Shown here: positions 22,081 to 33,181 of the stretch, in pieces | Position numbering within the stretch: the first letter of the stretch is position 1 | How the letters are laid out: the number at the start of each line of letters is the position of its first letter | Assembly: GCF_027409185.1 (NCBI RefSeq) | Contig: NC_084478.1 | Coordinates: 80,025,624-80,089,623, forward strand | From: Cynocephalus volans | Taxonomy: Eukaryota; Chordata; Mammalia; Dermoptera; Cynocephalidae | Direction of reading: 5' to 3' | Length of the DNA: 64,000 bases | The notes under the pieces: generated by a model | The model's input: the letters and a program-made list of their open reading frames with translations, nothing else | Database searches by the model: none | Told to the model about the DNA's origin: nothing | Position numbers and translations under genes: made by a program

Positions 22081-23985
22081 CTAATAAAAAACAGCAAAGT
22101 TTAACATGTGTCCCTGTAGCCCCATATCTTCCACCCCTAGCAATTTCAGGACAATGGCAGGAGATAAACCAGATCACAGTGAAGAGTGAGAGGTGAGAAA
22201 ATAAAAGGTGAATGGAGGGGAAGAAGCAGAGATGACAGGAACTGAAGAATATGAATTTGTATAGCACTTATTCATGCTGCCCAATTAACCCTTTGCCATA
22301 TACCGTCCTATATCATAATATAAATATCTAGTATTGTCTCCTTTAAGAAATGTCTCACATGCATGTCTAGTCTTCCCACTAAAACTGTAATCTCCCACGG
22401 AGATTTTGTTTTATTTCTTTATATCCTGTATCCTGCACTGTATATACAGAAGTCAAAGTGCTGCTTGAGATCAGGAGGATTAGTTGCCAACTACAGAAAG
22501 AACAACCTCATAGGTAGGCAATATCTCTGTGGCATTACAGTGTTGAGGGTATGGTGCTCAGAGAGACAAACTAGCCAGTCCCACAGTTAGATAGATTGAT
22601 TATATGTCAATGTATTGGTTTACAAAAGGAAATAGACTTCAAGAACCAGGGCCTGGCCTTATGTACAAGGCAGTCCCTCTAGGCAGGCAGACATATTCAG
22701 CAAGCTAAACTATATATTAAAAGGTTGATATGTGAGCACATTTTTAAAACAAAATGAGTTTATATCCACAAAGGATACATTGACATCAGGTTATACGAGC
22801 CTGATCAACTATCTTTCTTTACTCAAAGTATTTCCATAAAAATCCAGCCTAACCAGAATTAGGGGTATGAGGACTGGTGCAAGGAAACTTACTGTTACCC
22901 GTAATGCTTCAATATTTTTTATAAGAAGAATGTATTCACATATCACCTATGTAATTAAAAATAAACAACAAAAAGGACCCACAGAAAAGGCTAAAGAAAC
23001 AAAAATATCATTCTTCCCCTTTCCAGTCTTTTTGTAAATAACCACCCTTTACCCTTCACTTTCATAGATCACTATTTCAGATAGTGACCAAGTTATAAGC
23101 AGTTGAGTAAGTTGGGATTTCTTTGCATTATTAGATTTCATAATCTTTTTCCTGAGACCGTACTCCGATCTTTGATGGAAACTTGAAAAACACCCTAGTC
23201 TCATTAAAAGAAAAACTTAGATCTCTCTTAAGGTAGATTAGTTCTGTAGATATACGCTTTCGGTTAGCTACTTTTACCCATTATGTTTCATTTTACTGCA
23301 TTTTCAGACAATGACCTTTTACTATCCTTATTTGCAAATCCTGAAAGCACCTTTCTATAAGGCACTTTTTCTCTTTTTTAATAAAGTGCTTAAGCACTTG
23401 TCAATTGATATAGCATTAATAGGTTTTGTCAGTCAGATTTTAGAAGCTTAAACTAGATGATCTCTGAAGTTTCTTAGATTTGATAAAGATTCTATGATTA
23501 AGGTAGAATAGCCTTGGCTGCCTGAAACATTTCTCTTTGCCTCTGGCACTAAGGAAGACACAGACTGAACCAGACCGGGAGGATCCACACTCAAGAATAA
23601 TAAGTTTGGATTATGTGACAGGCCCTCGACTCTAAGCACTGACCCCATGAAAAGACTAGGAGCTGGCTCAAGGTATTATTGTGACGAGTCTGTTGGCTTA
23701 GATACAACAGCAGCTGAACAGTAGTAAACCCTTACTTGATGAATTGACTTCAACATGAGAGAAATTGTCTAGTCAGGGTGAAAAGATCTGAGTTCCACCC
23801 TGCCATTTTTCATATTTTTTAATAGTTATTTGTATGTAGACACTAATGGAGTACTAATCAAATTAGCAGATGATAAGCTGAAAAAGAAGCTAGTATAACT
23901 GGATGCCATTTGAGATTCAAAATAAGTTTGACAGGCAGGAATGATAGGCTAAATTTAACAAGCTAAAAAGAGAGAGATCAAATTA
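22081..23985. other. Non-coding stretch, possible decayed L2
   Basis: A weak L2-like 3' segment lies near 22330-22450. The rest shows no gene, RNA gene or confident repeat. Frames are short and interrupted. Confidence 0.4.
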
Positions 23986-23989
23986 AAGA

Positions 23990-24540
23990 CTTTTACTAGG
24001 TCCTAAAACACAAGTGTTCAAGTACCAAATGGACGAACACAGCAGAGTTAAAGTCTCAGGAATTTCAACTAACTTTAGGCTCAACATAAGTCAACAGAGT
24101 GATTCATGTGACTGTTAAAAGAAAAAAACTAACTTAATTTCAGCCTGCATAGGGTCTAGAACAAAGAAGGTCATTGACCCACTCCTCTATACTGATCAGA
24201 ACATGTCCTGAAATAGTACATTTCATTCTAGATGCCAATCTTTAAAGAGAGTTATTAACGAACTGAAGTATGAACACAACAGAATAACCGGAATGATGAG
24301 TATATCTTAAAACTCTGTCATGAGGGTAATGGCAGTTAAGTAACTGCAGATGTTTAACACAAAGAAGACAAGACTTAGTAGAGAAAACCAATGACTTGCT
24401 ATTTTCAAATATGAAGGGTTGTGAAGTATTAGAGCTGCCCAACAATGGAAGAGACCATCTCTGGAGCAATTTCCTCAACTAATGAAGTGCTCAAGCACAG
24501 ACCTACAATCACTTGGTGGAGATACGGAGAGAGATTCAAA
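23990..24540 (+). mobile_element. LINE-3 / CR1-type relic
   Basis: Ordered phrases match the L3 (CR1-clade) 3' coding region: TTCATTCTAGATGCCAATCT, GACTTGCTATTTTCAAATAT, AAGGGTTGTGAAGTATTAGA and GAAGTGCTCAAGCACAGACC. It is highly diverged, as expected of an element that stopped moving before placental mammals diversified. Confidence 0.65.
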
Positions 24541-24589
24541 AGCCTGGAATAATTCCTAGGTCTCACTGCTGAAAGAGCCCAAAAGCAAT

Positions 24590-25895
24590 GACATTCCAGT
24601 AGCAATGGATATACCCAGCACCCAGATTTTGGTTTCTAAATATCATGCCCCACTTAAGAGAACCAGGGCTCCTTAGAGAAACAGCTGATTCCAGGATTAG
24701 GTCAGGGAAAACACAAGATAAGCCTGAAATACTCTTATCATCCCAAAAAGTAAGAAAGTGCTAAAGTATGATGGAGACATGTCAATGGACACAGAAACCA
24801 GCTTGAAGGGGCTCCCACTGGCCAAATCTGGGCCAGTTTGACCATCAAAATGAATAATCACAGTAAAACATTATAACCCATGTAATAAATAAGAATCCAT
24901 GAGTCTATACTGATAACCAATCAATCAGGCAATACATGGGGTAAAGGGAAAGCTCTTTCCAGCAGAAGGCCAACTAATAAACGTAGAACTAATGATATAT
25001 TTAGAAAATCACCATTTTAAAAACATAGTAATAATCGATTCAGGCAAGAATCATCAATGAATGTTAAAAACTATTAGGTGAGAGTTTGATGACAAGCAGG
25101 ACATTTATATAGTCTCAAAGAATACTCCCCACCACCACACACACACATTGCATATTTACTACAAAGGTAAAAATAGTAACTTTACAGTGGAGAAACCTGG
25201 CAGACCTTACTTTAACCAAATGGTCAAAGTTAACATCACCTGTGGGGCAAACTGACATCATGTACCTCCTGTTTCAGTGTACTGAGAACACATCACTTCT
25301 GTGATATTCCTACCAAAAAAAAAAAAAAAAAAGATAACCTGAATCTAATCATGAGGAAACATGAGACAAGCCCAAACTAAGGGACATTCTACAAAATAAT
25401 TGGCCTGTACTCTTTAAAAGTGTTAATGTCATGAAAAGCAAAGAAAGGCTGAGAATCTATTCCAGAAATAAAAGAGTTACATGACAACTAAATTCAATGG
25501 ATAATCCTGGCTTGTATTCTGGACTTGGGGGGGATGCTTAAGAGGACATTATTGGGACAAGCAGTAAAATCTGAATATGGCAGTAGAAGTATTGCATCAA
25601 AGTTAATTTTTCTGATTTTGATCATTATACTGTGGTTTTGTAACAGAATGTCTCTGTTCTTGGAAAGACATGCTGAAGTATTTAGGAGCATAGGGGACTT
25701 ATGACTAGAGATTACTTTAAATGACTCAGAAAGGAGAGACAGAGCTAGAGATAGAAGGATAAAGCAAATGTGTCAACATGTTAAAAATTTATGAATCTGG
25801 GTAAAGGGTATATGAAAGTTCTTTGTACTATTCCTGAAACTTTTCTTTAAGTTTGACGTTATTTCAAAGTAATAAGTAAAAACAAAGCTTTGAGT
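24590..25895 (+). mobile_element. Ancient LINE-type 3' region
   Basis: From about 25540 the sequence follows a common mammalian 3'-end consensus: TGATTTTGATCATTATACTG, TGTCTCTGTTCTTGGAAAGA, CTGAAGTATTTAGGAGC and GTTCTTTGTACTATTCCTG, ending in an A-rich tract near 25890. The upstream part (24590-25530) is probably the same element. An 18-base A tract lies near 25315-25332. Family (old L1M/HAL1-like) is uncertain. Confidence 0.5.
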
Positions 25896-26116
25896 GGTAA
25901 AAAAAACAAAAAAACAAAAAAACCCCACTATACTAAATGTTCTCTAAGGTTCTAATAAGACTATCAGCAAGAGCCAAATTCTGAAATGAAAGCCTTTAGT
26001 AGAGAAGAAAATAATATTAAAGAATTTTTTTTAAAGATTTGTAAAAGTTGAGACTAAAAATAGGCTTGCAGTAACAGAAAGAACATGATATTTTGCATCA
26101 CATAGATCAGGACTCA

Positions 26117-26218
26117 GGGTTGGCCGGTTAGCTCAGTTGGTTAGAGCATGGTGTTGTAACACCAAGGTCAAGGGTTTGGAGCCCCTTACTGGCCAGCTGC
26201 CAAAAACAAAACAAAACA
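26117..26218 (+). mobile_element. tRNA-Ile-derived SINE monomer
   Basis: GGTTGGCCGGTTAGCTCAGT body, ACACCAAGGTCAAGGG, then CAAAAACAAAACAAAAC tail. Confidence 0.9.
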
Positions 26219-26670
26219 GGATTTAAATCCTTTCTCTGTCATTTATTATTTGTATGACCTTGGGCCAAGTCATCTAGCTTTTCTCAACCTCAATCTACAC
26301 CCATATCTCCCTAACATACAAAAAGCTTTTATAAATCATTATCTATCAATATGAGAAAAATGAACACCCCGATAGAAATATGAGCAAAGGAAAAGAACAG
26401 GCAATTCATGAGAAATTATATACAAATTCAACACATACAGTATGTGAAAATATGTTTAATGTCACCAGTAATCAAAGAAATGCCAATAAATCTTTTTTGA
26501 TTTATAATAAGACTGACAAAGAATACAAAGACTGATAAGACCTGGTGTTCATGAGAATATGAGAAAATGTACTATTGGCAGTAAGGTAAACTGATACCAC
26601 CATTCTAGAAGGCATTTAATAATATCCTTCAAAACTGATACAGGAACTTCTACATGGAAAGCTACAAAAG

Positions 26671-26790
26671 AGGGCTGACCAGTTAACTCAGTTGATTACA
26701 GCATGATGTTGTAACATCAAGGTCAAGGGTTTGGATCCCCACACTGGCCAGCTGCCAAAAACAAAAAAAAAAAAGAAAAAGAAAAAAAAA
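26671..26790 (+). mobile_element. tRNA-Ile-derived SINE monomer
   Basis: GAGGGCTGACCAGTTAACTC body with an A-rich tail. GCTACA lies on both sides (26661-26666 and 26791-26796). Confidence 0.85.
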
Positions 26791-26795
26791 GCTAC

Positions 26796-27521
26796 AGAAA
26801 ATGTTTAAAAGACTGACTGAAATAAATAGATATACCATGCTCATGAATTGGAAGACTCAATATTGTTAAGATGTCAATCCTCCCCAAGTTCATCTATAGA
26901 TTCATTACAATTGCAATCATAATCCCAAAAGGTTTTTTAAAAATAGAAATTGACAAGCTGATTCTAAAATGTATATGGAAATACAAAGGACCTAAAATAT
27001 CCAAAGCAATCTTGAAAAAGAATAACAAAATTGGAGGACCTATATTCCTGACTTTAAGACTATAAAGCTACACTATTTAATAGGCAAATAGATCAATAGA
27101 ACAGAACAGATAGCCCAGATTCAAACCTACACATATAAAGTCATTTGACTTTTGACAAAGCAATATTGGATTGGGGAAAGGAAAGTCTTTTCAACAAATG
27201 GTACTGGAATAACAAGATATACATAAGGAAAAAATGAACTTAGACCCCAACCCCACACCATACCCAAAAACTAATTGATGGATCATGGAACTAAACATAT
27301 AATATAAATGCTAAAATTATAAAGCTTCTAGAAGAAAACTCAGAAGAGGGTTTTCTTGAGGATAGACAAAAATTTCTTAGAATACAGAAAGCTATAGCCA
27401 TAAAAGAAAAAATGATGAATTAGACTTCACCAAATTAAAAAACCTGCTCATCAAAAACCACCATTAAGGAAATAAATAGGTATTCACAGAAGTCAAAGAA
27501 AACAAAGGAAAAAACCAAACA

Positions 27522-27565
<44 letters not shown>
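26796..27565 (+). mobile_element. Old L1 ORF2 C-terminal region, left part
   Basis: Sequence encodes the L1 ORF2 segment after reverse transcriptase, e.g. LPKFIYRFITIAIIIPKG at about 26880-26935, followed by the C-terminal region. A (TA)n tract (27523-27561) interrupts it. The same L1 resumes at 31494, after a young L1 insertion. Confidence 0.8.
27523..27561. repeat. (TA)n microsatellite
   Basis: About 19 TA units without interruption, five bases upstream of the target duplication of the L1 insertion. Confidence 0.95.
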
Positions 27566-27578
27566 AAAGTGAATAGAC

Positions 27579-27907
27579 ATCCCCAGCCTGGCCGAGTGCA
27601 CACTGATCAGAGAGGCGCCCAGCCGGAGAAGGCCAAGATCCATGGAGACCATGCACCCTGCGGTGCCAGCACACAACCCAGCAGGTAGGCCTCACCACCA
27701 CCGCCCGTCTCCATCCCCAGCCTGGCCGAGTGCATGCTGACCAGAGAGGCACCTCCCTGGAGAGGCCCAAGACTTGAGGCAACCACGCACTCGAGGCACT
27801 AGTGGGCAACTGAGCAGACACTGAGGCAGCTGTACCAATGGGCAGCCCCAGCAGCATCCTAGCCAGACAATAGTGTCAAACCAGTGGACGTGAAACCCCC
27901 TGCCACA
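27579..27907 (+). promoter_or_regulatory. L1 5'UTR with duplicated unit
   Basis: GC-rich and non-coding. A unit starting ATCCCCAGCCTGGCCGAGTG occurs at 27579 and again at about 27713, an offset of about 134 bp, and both are followed by similar sequence with GACCAGAGAGGC. This may be a promoter monomer repeat, as known from rodent L1s, or a local duplication. L1 5'UTRs usually hold an internal RNA polymerase II promoter. Confidence 0.6.
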
Positions 27908-28895
27908 ATGACTAAACATCAAATGAAAGATACCAGAAATATGAAAAATCAAGAAAGTACACCACCAAACGGTAATAACTCTCAAGGTCTAGATCCTACA
28001 GAACAAGAAGGCTTTGAAATGTCTGACAAGGAATTTCAAGTGATAATTCTAAGGAAACTAAATGAGATACAAGAAAACTCAGCTAGACAACAAGATGAAA
28101 GGAGGAAAAGTATACAGGACCTGAAAGAAGAAATGTACAAGGAAATCAATGCCCTGAGAAAGAATGTAGCAGAGCTTGCCAGGCTGAAGAATACATTCAA
28201 CAAAATAAAAAACACAACAGAGAATTTAACCAGCAGGCTTGCAGAAGCAGAAGAGAGAACTTCTGACCTTGAAGATGGGCTGTTTGAAATAACACAGGCA
28301 GACAAAAAGAAAAAAAAAAAGAAAAAGAAAAAGAATTAAAAACATTGAAGAAAATCTGAGATATCAGATAACCTTAAGCGCTCAAATATTCGAGTCATGG
28401 GTATTCCAGAAGGGGAGGAAAAAGAAGATTGCATTGAAAACATATTCAACAAAATAGTGGCAGAAAACTTCCCAGGTATAGGAAAAGACACAGATCTTCA
28501 GATTCAGGAAGCTCAAAGATCCCCAACTGCATTCAACCCAAAAAGGTCTTCTCCAAGACATGTTATAGTCAAATTGGCAAAACTCAGAGACAAACAGAAT
28601 CTTAAAAGCTGCAAGAGAGAAGCATCAAATCACCTATAAGGGAGCCCCAATCAGACAAACATCAGACTTTTCATCACAAACCCTAAAAGCCAGAAAGGAA
28701 TGGGATGATATATTCAAAATACTAAAAGACAGAGATTGCCAGCCAAGAATACTCTACCCTGCAAGGCTATCCTTCTGAAATGATGGGCAAATAGTATATT
28801 TCTCAGAAAAACAAAAACTGCGGGAGTTCACCACCACACGACCACCCTTACAAGAAATTCTCAAGGGAGTACTGGGTTTGGTACCTGAAAAATAA
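27908..28895 (+). pseudogene. L1 ORF1p, frameshifted
   Basis: The start codon at 27908 is followed by a disordered N-terminus and a long heptad-rich coiled coil (about 28020-28290, many E/K/L residues). A frame change occurs in the A-rich tract at 28306-28336. The RNA-recognition domain (VMGIPEGEEKEDCIENI from 28394) and then the C-terminal domain follow, with a second frame change near 28600 and at least one stop near 28780. L1 ORF1p is the RNA chaperone that coats the L1 RNA; this copy is dead. Confidence 0.85.
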
Positions 28896-29019
28896 CTACC
28901 ACTGCGATAAAAACTCAAGAAAAATCAAAACCCACTAGTAAAATAAAAACGCCAACAATAAAGAGAAAAAAAAAAGTTTATCTATAACCCAAGGAGCCAA
29001 CAAATACAGAACACAAACA

Positions 29020-30866
29020 GTAAATCAGAAAGAAAGGAACAAAAGACACTTAAGACATCCAAACAAAAATCAATAAAATGCTAGGAGTAAATCAACACTT
29101 TTCAATAACAACTCTTAATGTTAAATGATTAAATGCCCCAATCAAAAGACACAGACTGGCTGACTGGATTACAAAGGAGGACCCAACTATCTGCTGCCTT
29201 CAAGAGACCCACCTCACCTATAAAGACTCACCTAGACTAAGAGTTAAAGGATGGAAAGAGATGTACCATGCAAACAGAAATGAAAAACGAGCTGGAGTAG
29301 CTATTCTTATATCTGATAAAATAGACTTTAAACTAAAAACCATAAAAAGTGATGATGAGGGCCACTACATAATGATAAAAGGATTGATCCATCAAGAAGA
29401 CATAACAATCATAAATATATATGCACCCAATGTCAGAGCAGCCAGATTTATAAAGCAAACTCTATTAGACCTAAAGAAGGAAATAGACACTAATATCATA
29501 ATAGCAGGGGACCTGAACACCCCACTCTCAATATTGGACAGATCATCTAGGCAAAGAATCAGTAGAGAAACACAAGATCTAAACAACACTCTGGACCAAT
29601 TGGACTTGGCAGATATCTAAAGAACATTCCATCTAACAACCTCAGAATATTCATTCTTCTCATCAGCACATGGATCGTTCTCCAGGACAGATCACATGTT
29701 AGGTCACAAATCAACTCTCAACAAATTCAAAAAAATTGGAATTATCCCATGTATTTTCTCAGACCACAATGGATTAAAACTAGAAATCAATAACAAACAA
29801 AATTTGGGAAACGATACAAGCACATGGAAATTAAACAGCATTCTACTTAATGACATATGGGTCCAAGAAGAAATCAAACAGGAAATCAAAAAATTTATTG
29901 AAACTAATGAAAACAATGATACATCATACCAAAACCTGTGGGATACTGCAAAAGCAGTACTAAGGGGGAAATTTATCACATTAAATGCTTACTTCAGAAG
30001 AATGGAAAGATGGCAAGTGAACAACCTAATACGTCACCTAAAAGAACTAGAAATACAAGAACAATCCAAACCCAAAGTTAACAGACGGAAAGAAATCATT
30101 AAAATCAGAGCAGAACTTAATGAAAGTGAAACCCAAAAAATGATACAAAAGATCAATGAATCAAAAAGTTGGTTTTTTGAAAAGATAAATAAAATTGACA
30201 AACCATTAGCATGGCTAACTAAAAAAGAGAGAAGACCCAAATAACAAAAATTAGAAATGAAAAAGGTGATATTACAACTGATACCTCTGAAATACAAGGA
30301 ATCATTCAAGACTACTATAAACAACTATATGCCAAAAAATTTGAAAATCTGGAGGAAATGGATAAATTTCTGGACACACACAAACTACCAAAACTGAGCC
30401 AAGAAGATGTAGAAAATCTGAACAGACCAATAACAATAAAGGTTGCGGAGAAAAAGGAACTCTCATACATTGTTGGTGGGACTGCAAAATGGTGCAGCCT
30501 CTATGGAAAATGGTATGGAGGTTCCTCAAACAATTGCAGATAGATCTACCACATGACCCAGCTATCCCACTGCTGGGAATATACCCAGAGGAAGGGAAAT
30601 CATCAAGTCGAAGGTATACCTGTTCTCCAATGTTCATTGCAGCACTCTTTATAATAGCTAAGAGTTGGAACCAGCCCAAATGTCCATCATCAGATGAGTG
30701 GATATGGAAAATGTGGTATACCTACACAATGGAATACTACTCTGCTATCAAAAAGAATGAAATACTGCCATTTGCAACAACACGAATGGACCTAGAGAGA
30801 ATTATATTAAGTGAAACAAGTCAGGCACAGAAAGAGAAATATCACGTTCTCACTTATTTGTGGTAG
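29020..30866 (+). pseudogene. L1 ORF2p, internally deleted
   Basis: The endonuclease domain is seen from about 29100, with ETHLT, the GDLNTPLS motif and [12 protein letters not shown]. The segment leading to RT runs to about 30438. It then jumps to the C-terminal end ([13 protein letters not shown] from 30462, then [18 protein letters not shown]) and stops at 30866. RT motifs including FADD are missing. Frame breaks near 29620 and 30240 add to the damage. Confidence 0.85.
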
Positions 30867-31090
30867 CTAAAAATAAATAAATAAATACACAAATAACCTG
30901 GGTGGGGAGGGAAGAAGACACAACAATTACAATTCCTTAAAGTTGATACAACAAGTGAACAGAAAGGAGATTGTTGCGAGGGAGGGTGGAGAGGGAGAAG
31001 GGAGGGAGGTTTCGGAAATGGGCCACAATAATCAACCACATTGTATATTGACAAAATACAATATACTTTAAAAATAAAAAAATAAAGAGG

Positions 31091-31470
31091 TATTAAGGTG
31101 AAATGAGATCATTAGGGTTGGACCCTAATCCAGTTTGACTGGTGTTCTTATAAGAAGAGGAGATTAGGATACAGACATGCACAGAGAGAAGACCATGTGA
31201 AGATACCAGAAGAAGAATGAAACTGCAAAACAAGGAGAGAGGCCATCAGAAGAAACCACCCCCGTTGACACTTTTTTTTTTTTTTTTGTGACCGGCCGCA
31301 CTGAGCGCACCGGCCATCCCTACATAGGATCCGAACCCGCGGCGGAAGCGCTGCAGCATTCCCACCGCCGCACTCTCCCAAGTGCGCCACGGGGTTGGCC
31401 CCCCTGTTGACACTTTGAATTTGGACTTCTAGCCTCTAGAACTGTGAGAAATAAATTTCTGTTGTTTAAG
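31091..31470 (+). mobile_element. MLT1-type MaLR LTR fragment, 3'-transduced
   Basis: The sequence follows an MLT1-like LTR: GGTGAAATGAGATCATTAGG, GACTGGTGTTCTTATAAGAA, ACCATGTGAAGATACC and GACTTCTAGCCTCTAGAACT, then GTGAGAAATAAATTTCTGTT. The AATAAA at 31450-31455 lies about 20 bp before the A tract (31473-31483). A SINE interrupts it at 31272-31399. Its position inside the L1 target duplication indicates that it travelled with the L1. Confidence 0.8.
31272..31399 (-). mobile_element. tRNA-Ile-derived SINE, dimer-type, truncated
   Basis: A T run (31272-31287), then the complement of the dimer's first unit, ending CACGGGGTTGGC. The 13-bp duplication CCCCCGTTGACAC / CCCCTGTTGACAC lies at 31259-31271 and 31400-31412. 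Confidence 0.88.
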
Positions 31471-31513
31471 CCAAAAAAAAAAAGTGAATAGACAAACAGA
31501 CTGGGAGTAAATA

Positions 31514-31595
31514 TGAGGGCCCTTGAAAAAGTTCATGGAAGGATACCTATTATCTTTTAATTTAACTTTTCCATGAATTTTTTGAAGCACCCTTG
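31514..31595. mobile_element. Mariner-type MITE, 82 bp
   Basis: Terminal inverted repeats: left TGAGGGCCCTTGAAAAAGTT, right (complement) CAAGGGTGCTTCAAAAAATT. TA lies on both sides (31512-31513 and 31596-31597), as expected for Tc1/mariner transposons. The ends match the element at 38039/40626. Confidence 0.8.
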
Positions 31596-31851
31596 TATTT
31601 ACAAAACATATATCTCACAAAGGACTTGTAACCTTAATATATAAAGAAATTCTAAAAATTAATAATTTAAAAATCCAAATTTAATACAATTTAGAAATGG
31701 GCAAAAGATTTGAATAGATGCTTGACAAAGAAAGATATATGAATGGTCAATAAACTCATAACAAAGTGCTTGATGTCATTAGTCCTCAGGGAAATACATA
31801 TTAAAACTACAATGAGATACTACTAAACAACCATCAAAATGGATAAAATTT

Positions 31852-32008
31852 GGCCCGGCCCATGGCTCACTCAGGAGAGTGCGGCGCTGGTAGTGCCGAG
31901 GCCGCGGGTTCGGATCCTATATAGGGATGGCCCCTGCGTTCACTGGCTGAGTGTGGTGCAGACCACACCGTGCTGAGGGGTGTGATCCCCTTACCAGTCA
32001 AAAAAAAA
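31852..32008 (+). mobile_element. tRNA-Ile-derived SINE dimer
   Basis: GGCCCGGCCCATGGCTCACT first unit, then GGATGGCCCCTGCGTTCACT second unit and an A tail. GGATAAAATTT is duplicated at 31841-31851 and 32009-32019. Confidence 0.92.
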
Positions 32009-33040
32009 GGATAAAATTTAAAAGACTGTCTATACCTAGCGTTGGAGAGGATGAAGAACAAGTGGAATTCTCATACACTGCTGATGAGAACATAAAATGG
32101 TACAATCTCTTTAGAGAACTGTTTGGAAGTTTCTTGTAAATTTAAATATACATCTATCCCATTGTCTATCAATTCCACTTCTAGGTATTTACCAAAAAAG
32201 AAAATGAAAGCATATGTTTACAAAAATACTTGTAGCTGAGTGTTCATTGCAGCTTTATTCATAATTGCCAAAAACCATAAATAATCCAAATGTCTATCAA
32301 TAATAGAATGAATAAACTATGGCATATTCATACAATGGAATACCACTCAGCAATGAAAAGGAGCAAACTTGATACAGACAACAACGTGAACAAATCTCAA
32401 AAACATTATGTCAAGCAAAAGAAGCATTACATAAAAGAATGCTCCTCTGCCTATAAGAAACTCACTTCACGTGTAAAGACACACATAGACTAAAAGTGAA
32501 GGGATGGAAAAAGGTATTCCACACAAATGGAAACCAAAAGCAAGCAAGAGTAGCTATACTTCTATAAGATAAAACAGACTTTAAGTCAAAAACTGTGAAA
32601 AGAGATAAAGGAGGTTCATTATATAATGATAAATGGATCAACTCAGCAAGAAGATATAACAGCTGTAAATATATATATATTCAACTTTGAAGCATGCAGA
32701 TATAAAGCAAATATTATTAGATCTAATGGGAGAGATAGACTCCAATACAATAATATTTGGGGACTTCAACACCCTACTCTCAGCATGGACAGATCATCCA
32801 GACAGAAAAATCAGCAAAGAAACATTGGATTTAAACTGCACATAGGCCAAATGGACCTTACAGGCATATGCAGAACATCCCATCCAAAAGCTGCAAAATA
32901 CAGATTCTTCTCATCAGCACATGGAACATTCTCCAGGATTGACCATATGTTAAGCCACAAAACAAGTCATGACAAATTTTTACTATTTATAGAACACAAG
33001 GCTCTAAAGCAACCGATGGCTGGTTTACAACTCTATTCTT

Positions 33041-33181
33041 TTTTTTTTTTTGTCGTTTTTTCGTGACCAGCACTCAGCCAGTGAGTGCACCGGTCATTCC
33101 TATATAGGATCTGAACCCGCGGTGGGAGCGTCGCCGCGCTCCCAGCGCCGCACTCTACCGAGTGCACCATGGGCTCGGCCC
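33041..33181 (-). mobile_element. tRNA-Ile-derived SINE
   Basis: T run, then the complement of both tRNA-like units with a shortened second unit. TACAACTCTATTCTT is duplicated perfectly at 33026-33040 and 33182-33196, so the insertion is young relative to its L1 host. Confidence 0.92.

Larger units (their letters stand above)
27579..31480 (+). mobile_element. L1 with 5'UTR, internal deletion and 3' transduction
   Basis: The element carries a 5'UTR (27579-27907), ORF1, the first part of ORF2, the end of ORF2, a 3'UTR to about 31090, and then non-L1 sequence ending in an A tract. The 13-bp duplication AAAGTGAATAGAC flanks the whole at 27566-27578 and 31481-31493. The extra 380 bp at the 3' end is therefore part of the inserted unit. 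About 2 kb of ORF2, including most of reverse transcriptase, is missing at a junction near 30438. It is inserted in an older L1. Confidence 0.85.
31494..32430 (+). mobile_element. Old L1, right part (resumed)
   Basis: AAACAGACTGGGAGTAAATA continues the L1 broken at 27565. After the mariner insert (31514-31595) the L1 C-terminal and 3' region goes on with ACACTGCTGATGAGAACATA and CAATGGAATACCACTCAGCA. Confidence 0.75.

Noticed and set aside
27884-28339. 151-codon coiled-coil protein as a possible host gene
   Set aside because: It is the N-terminal part of L1 ORF1p: it sits between an L1 5'UTR and ORF2 and its frame breaks in an A tract.
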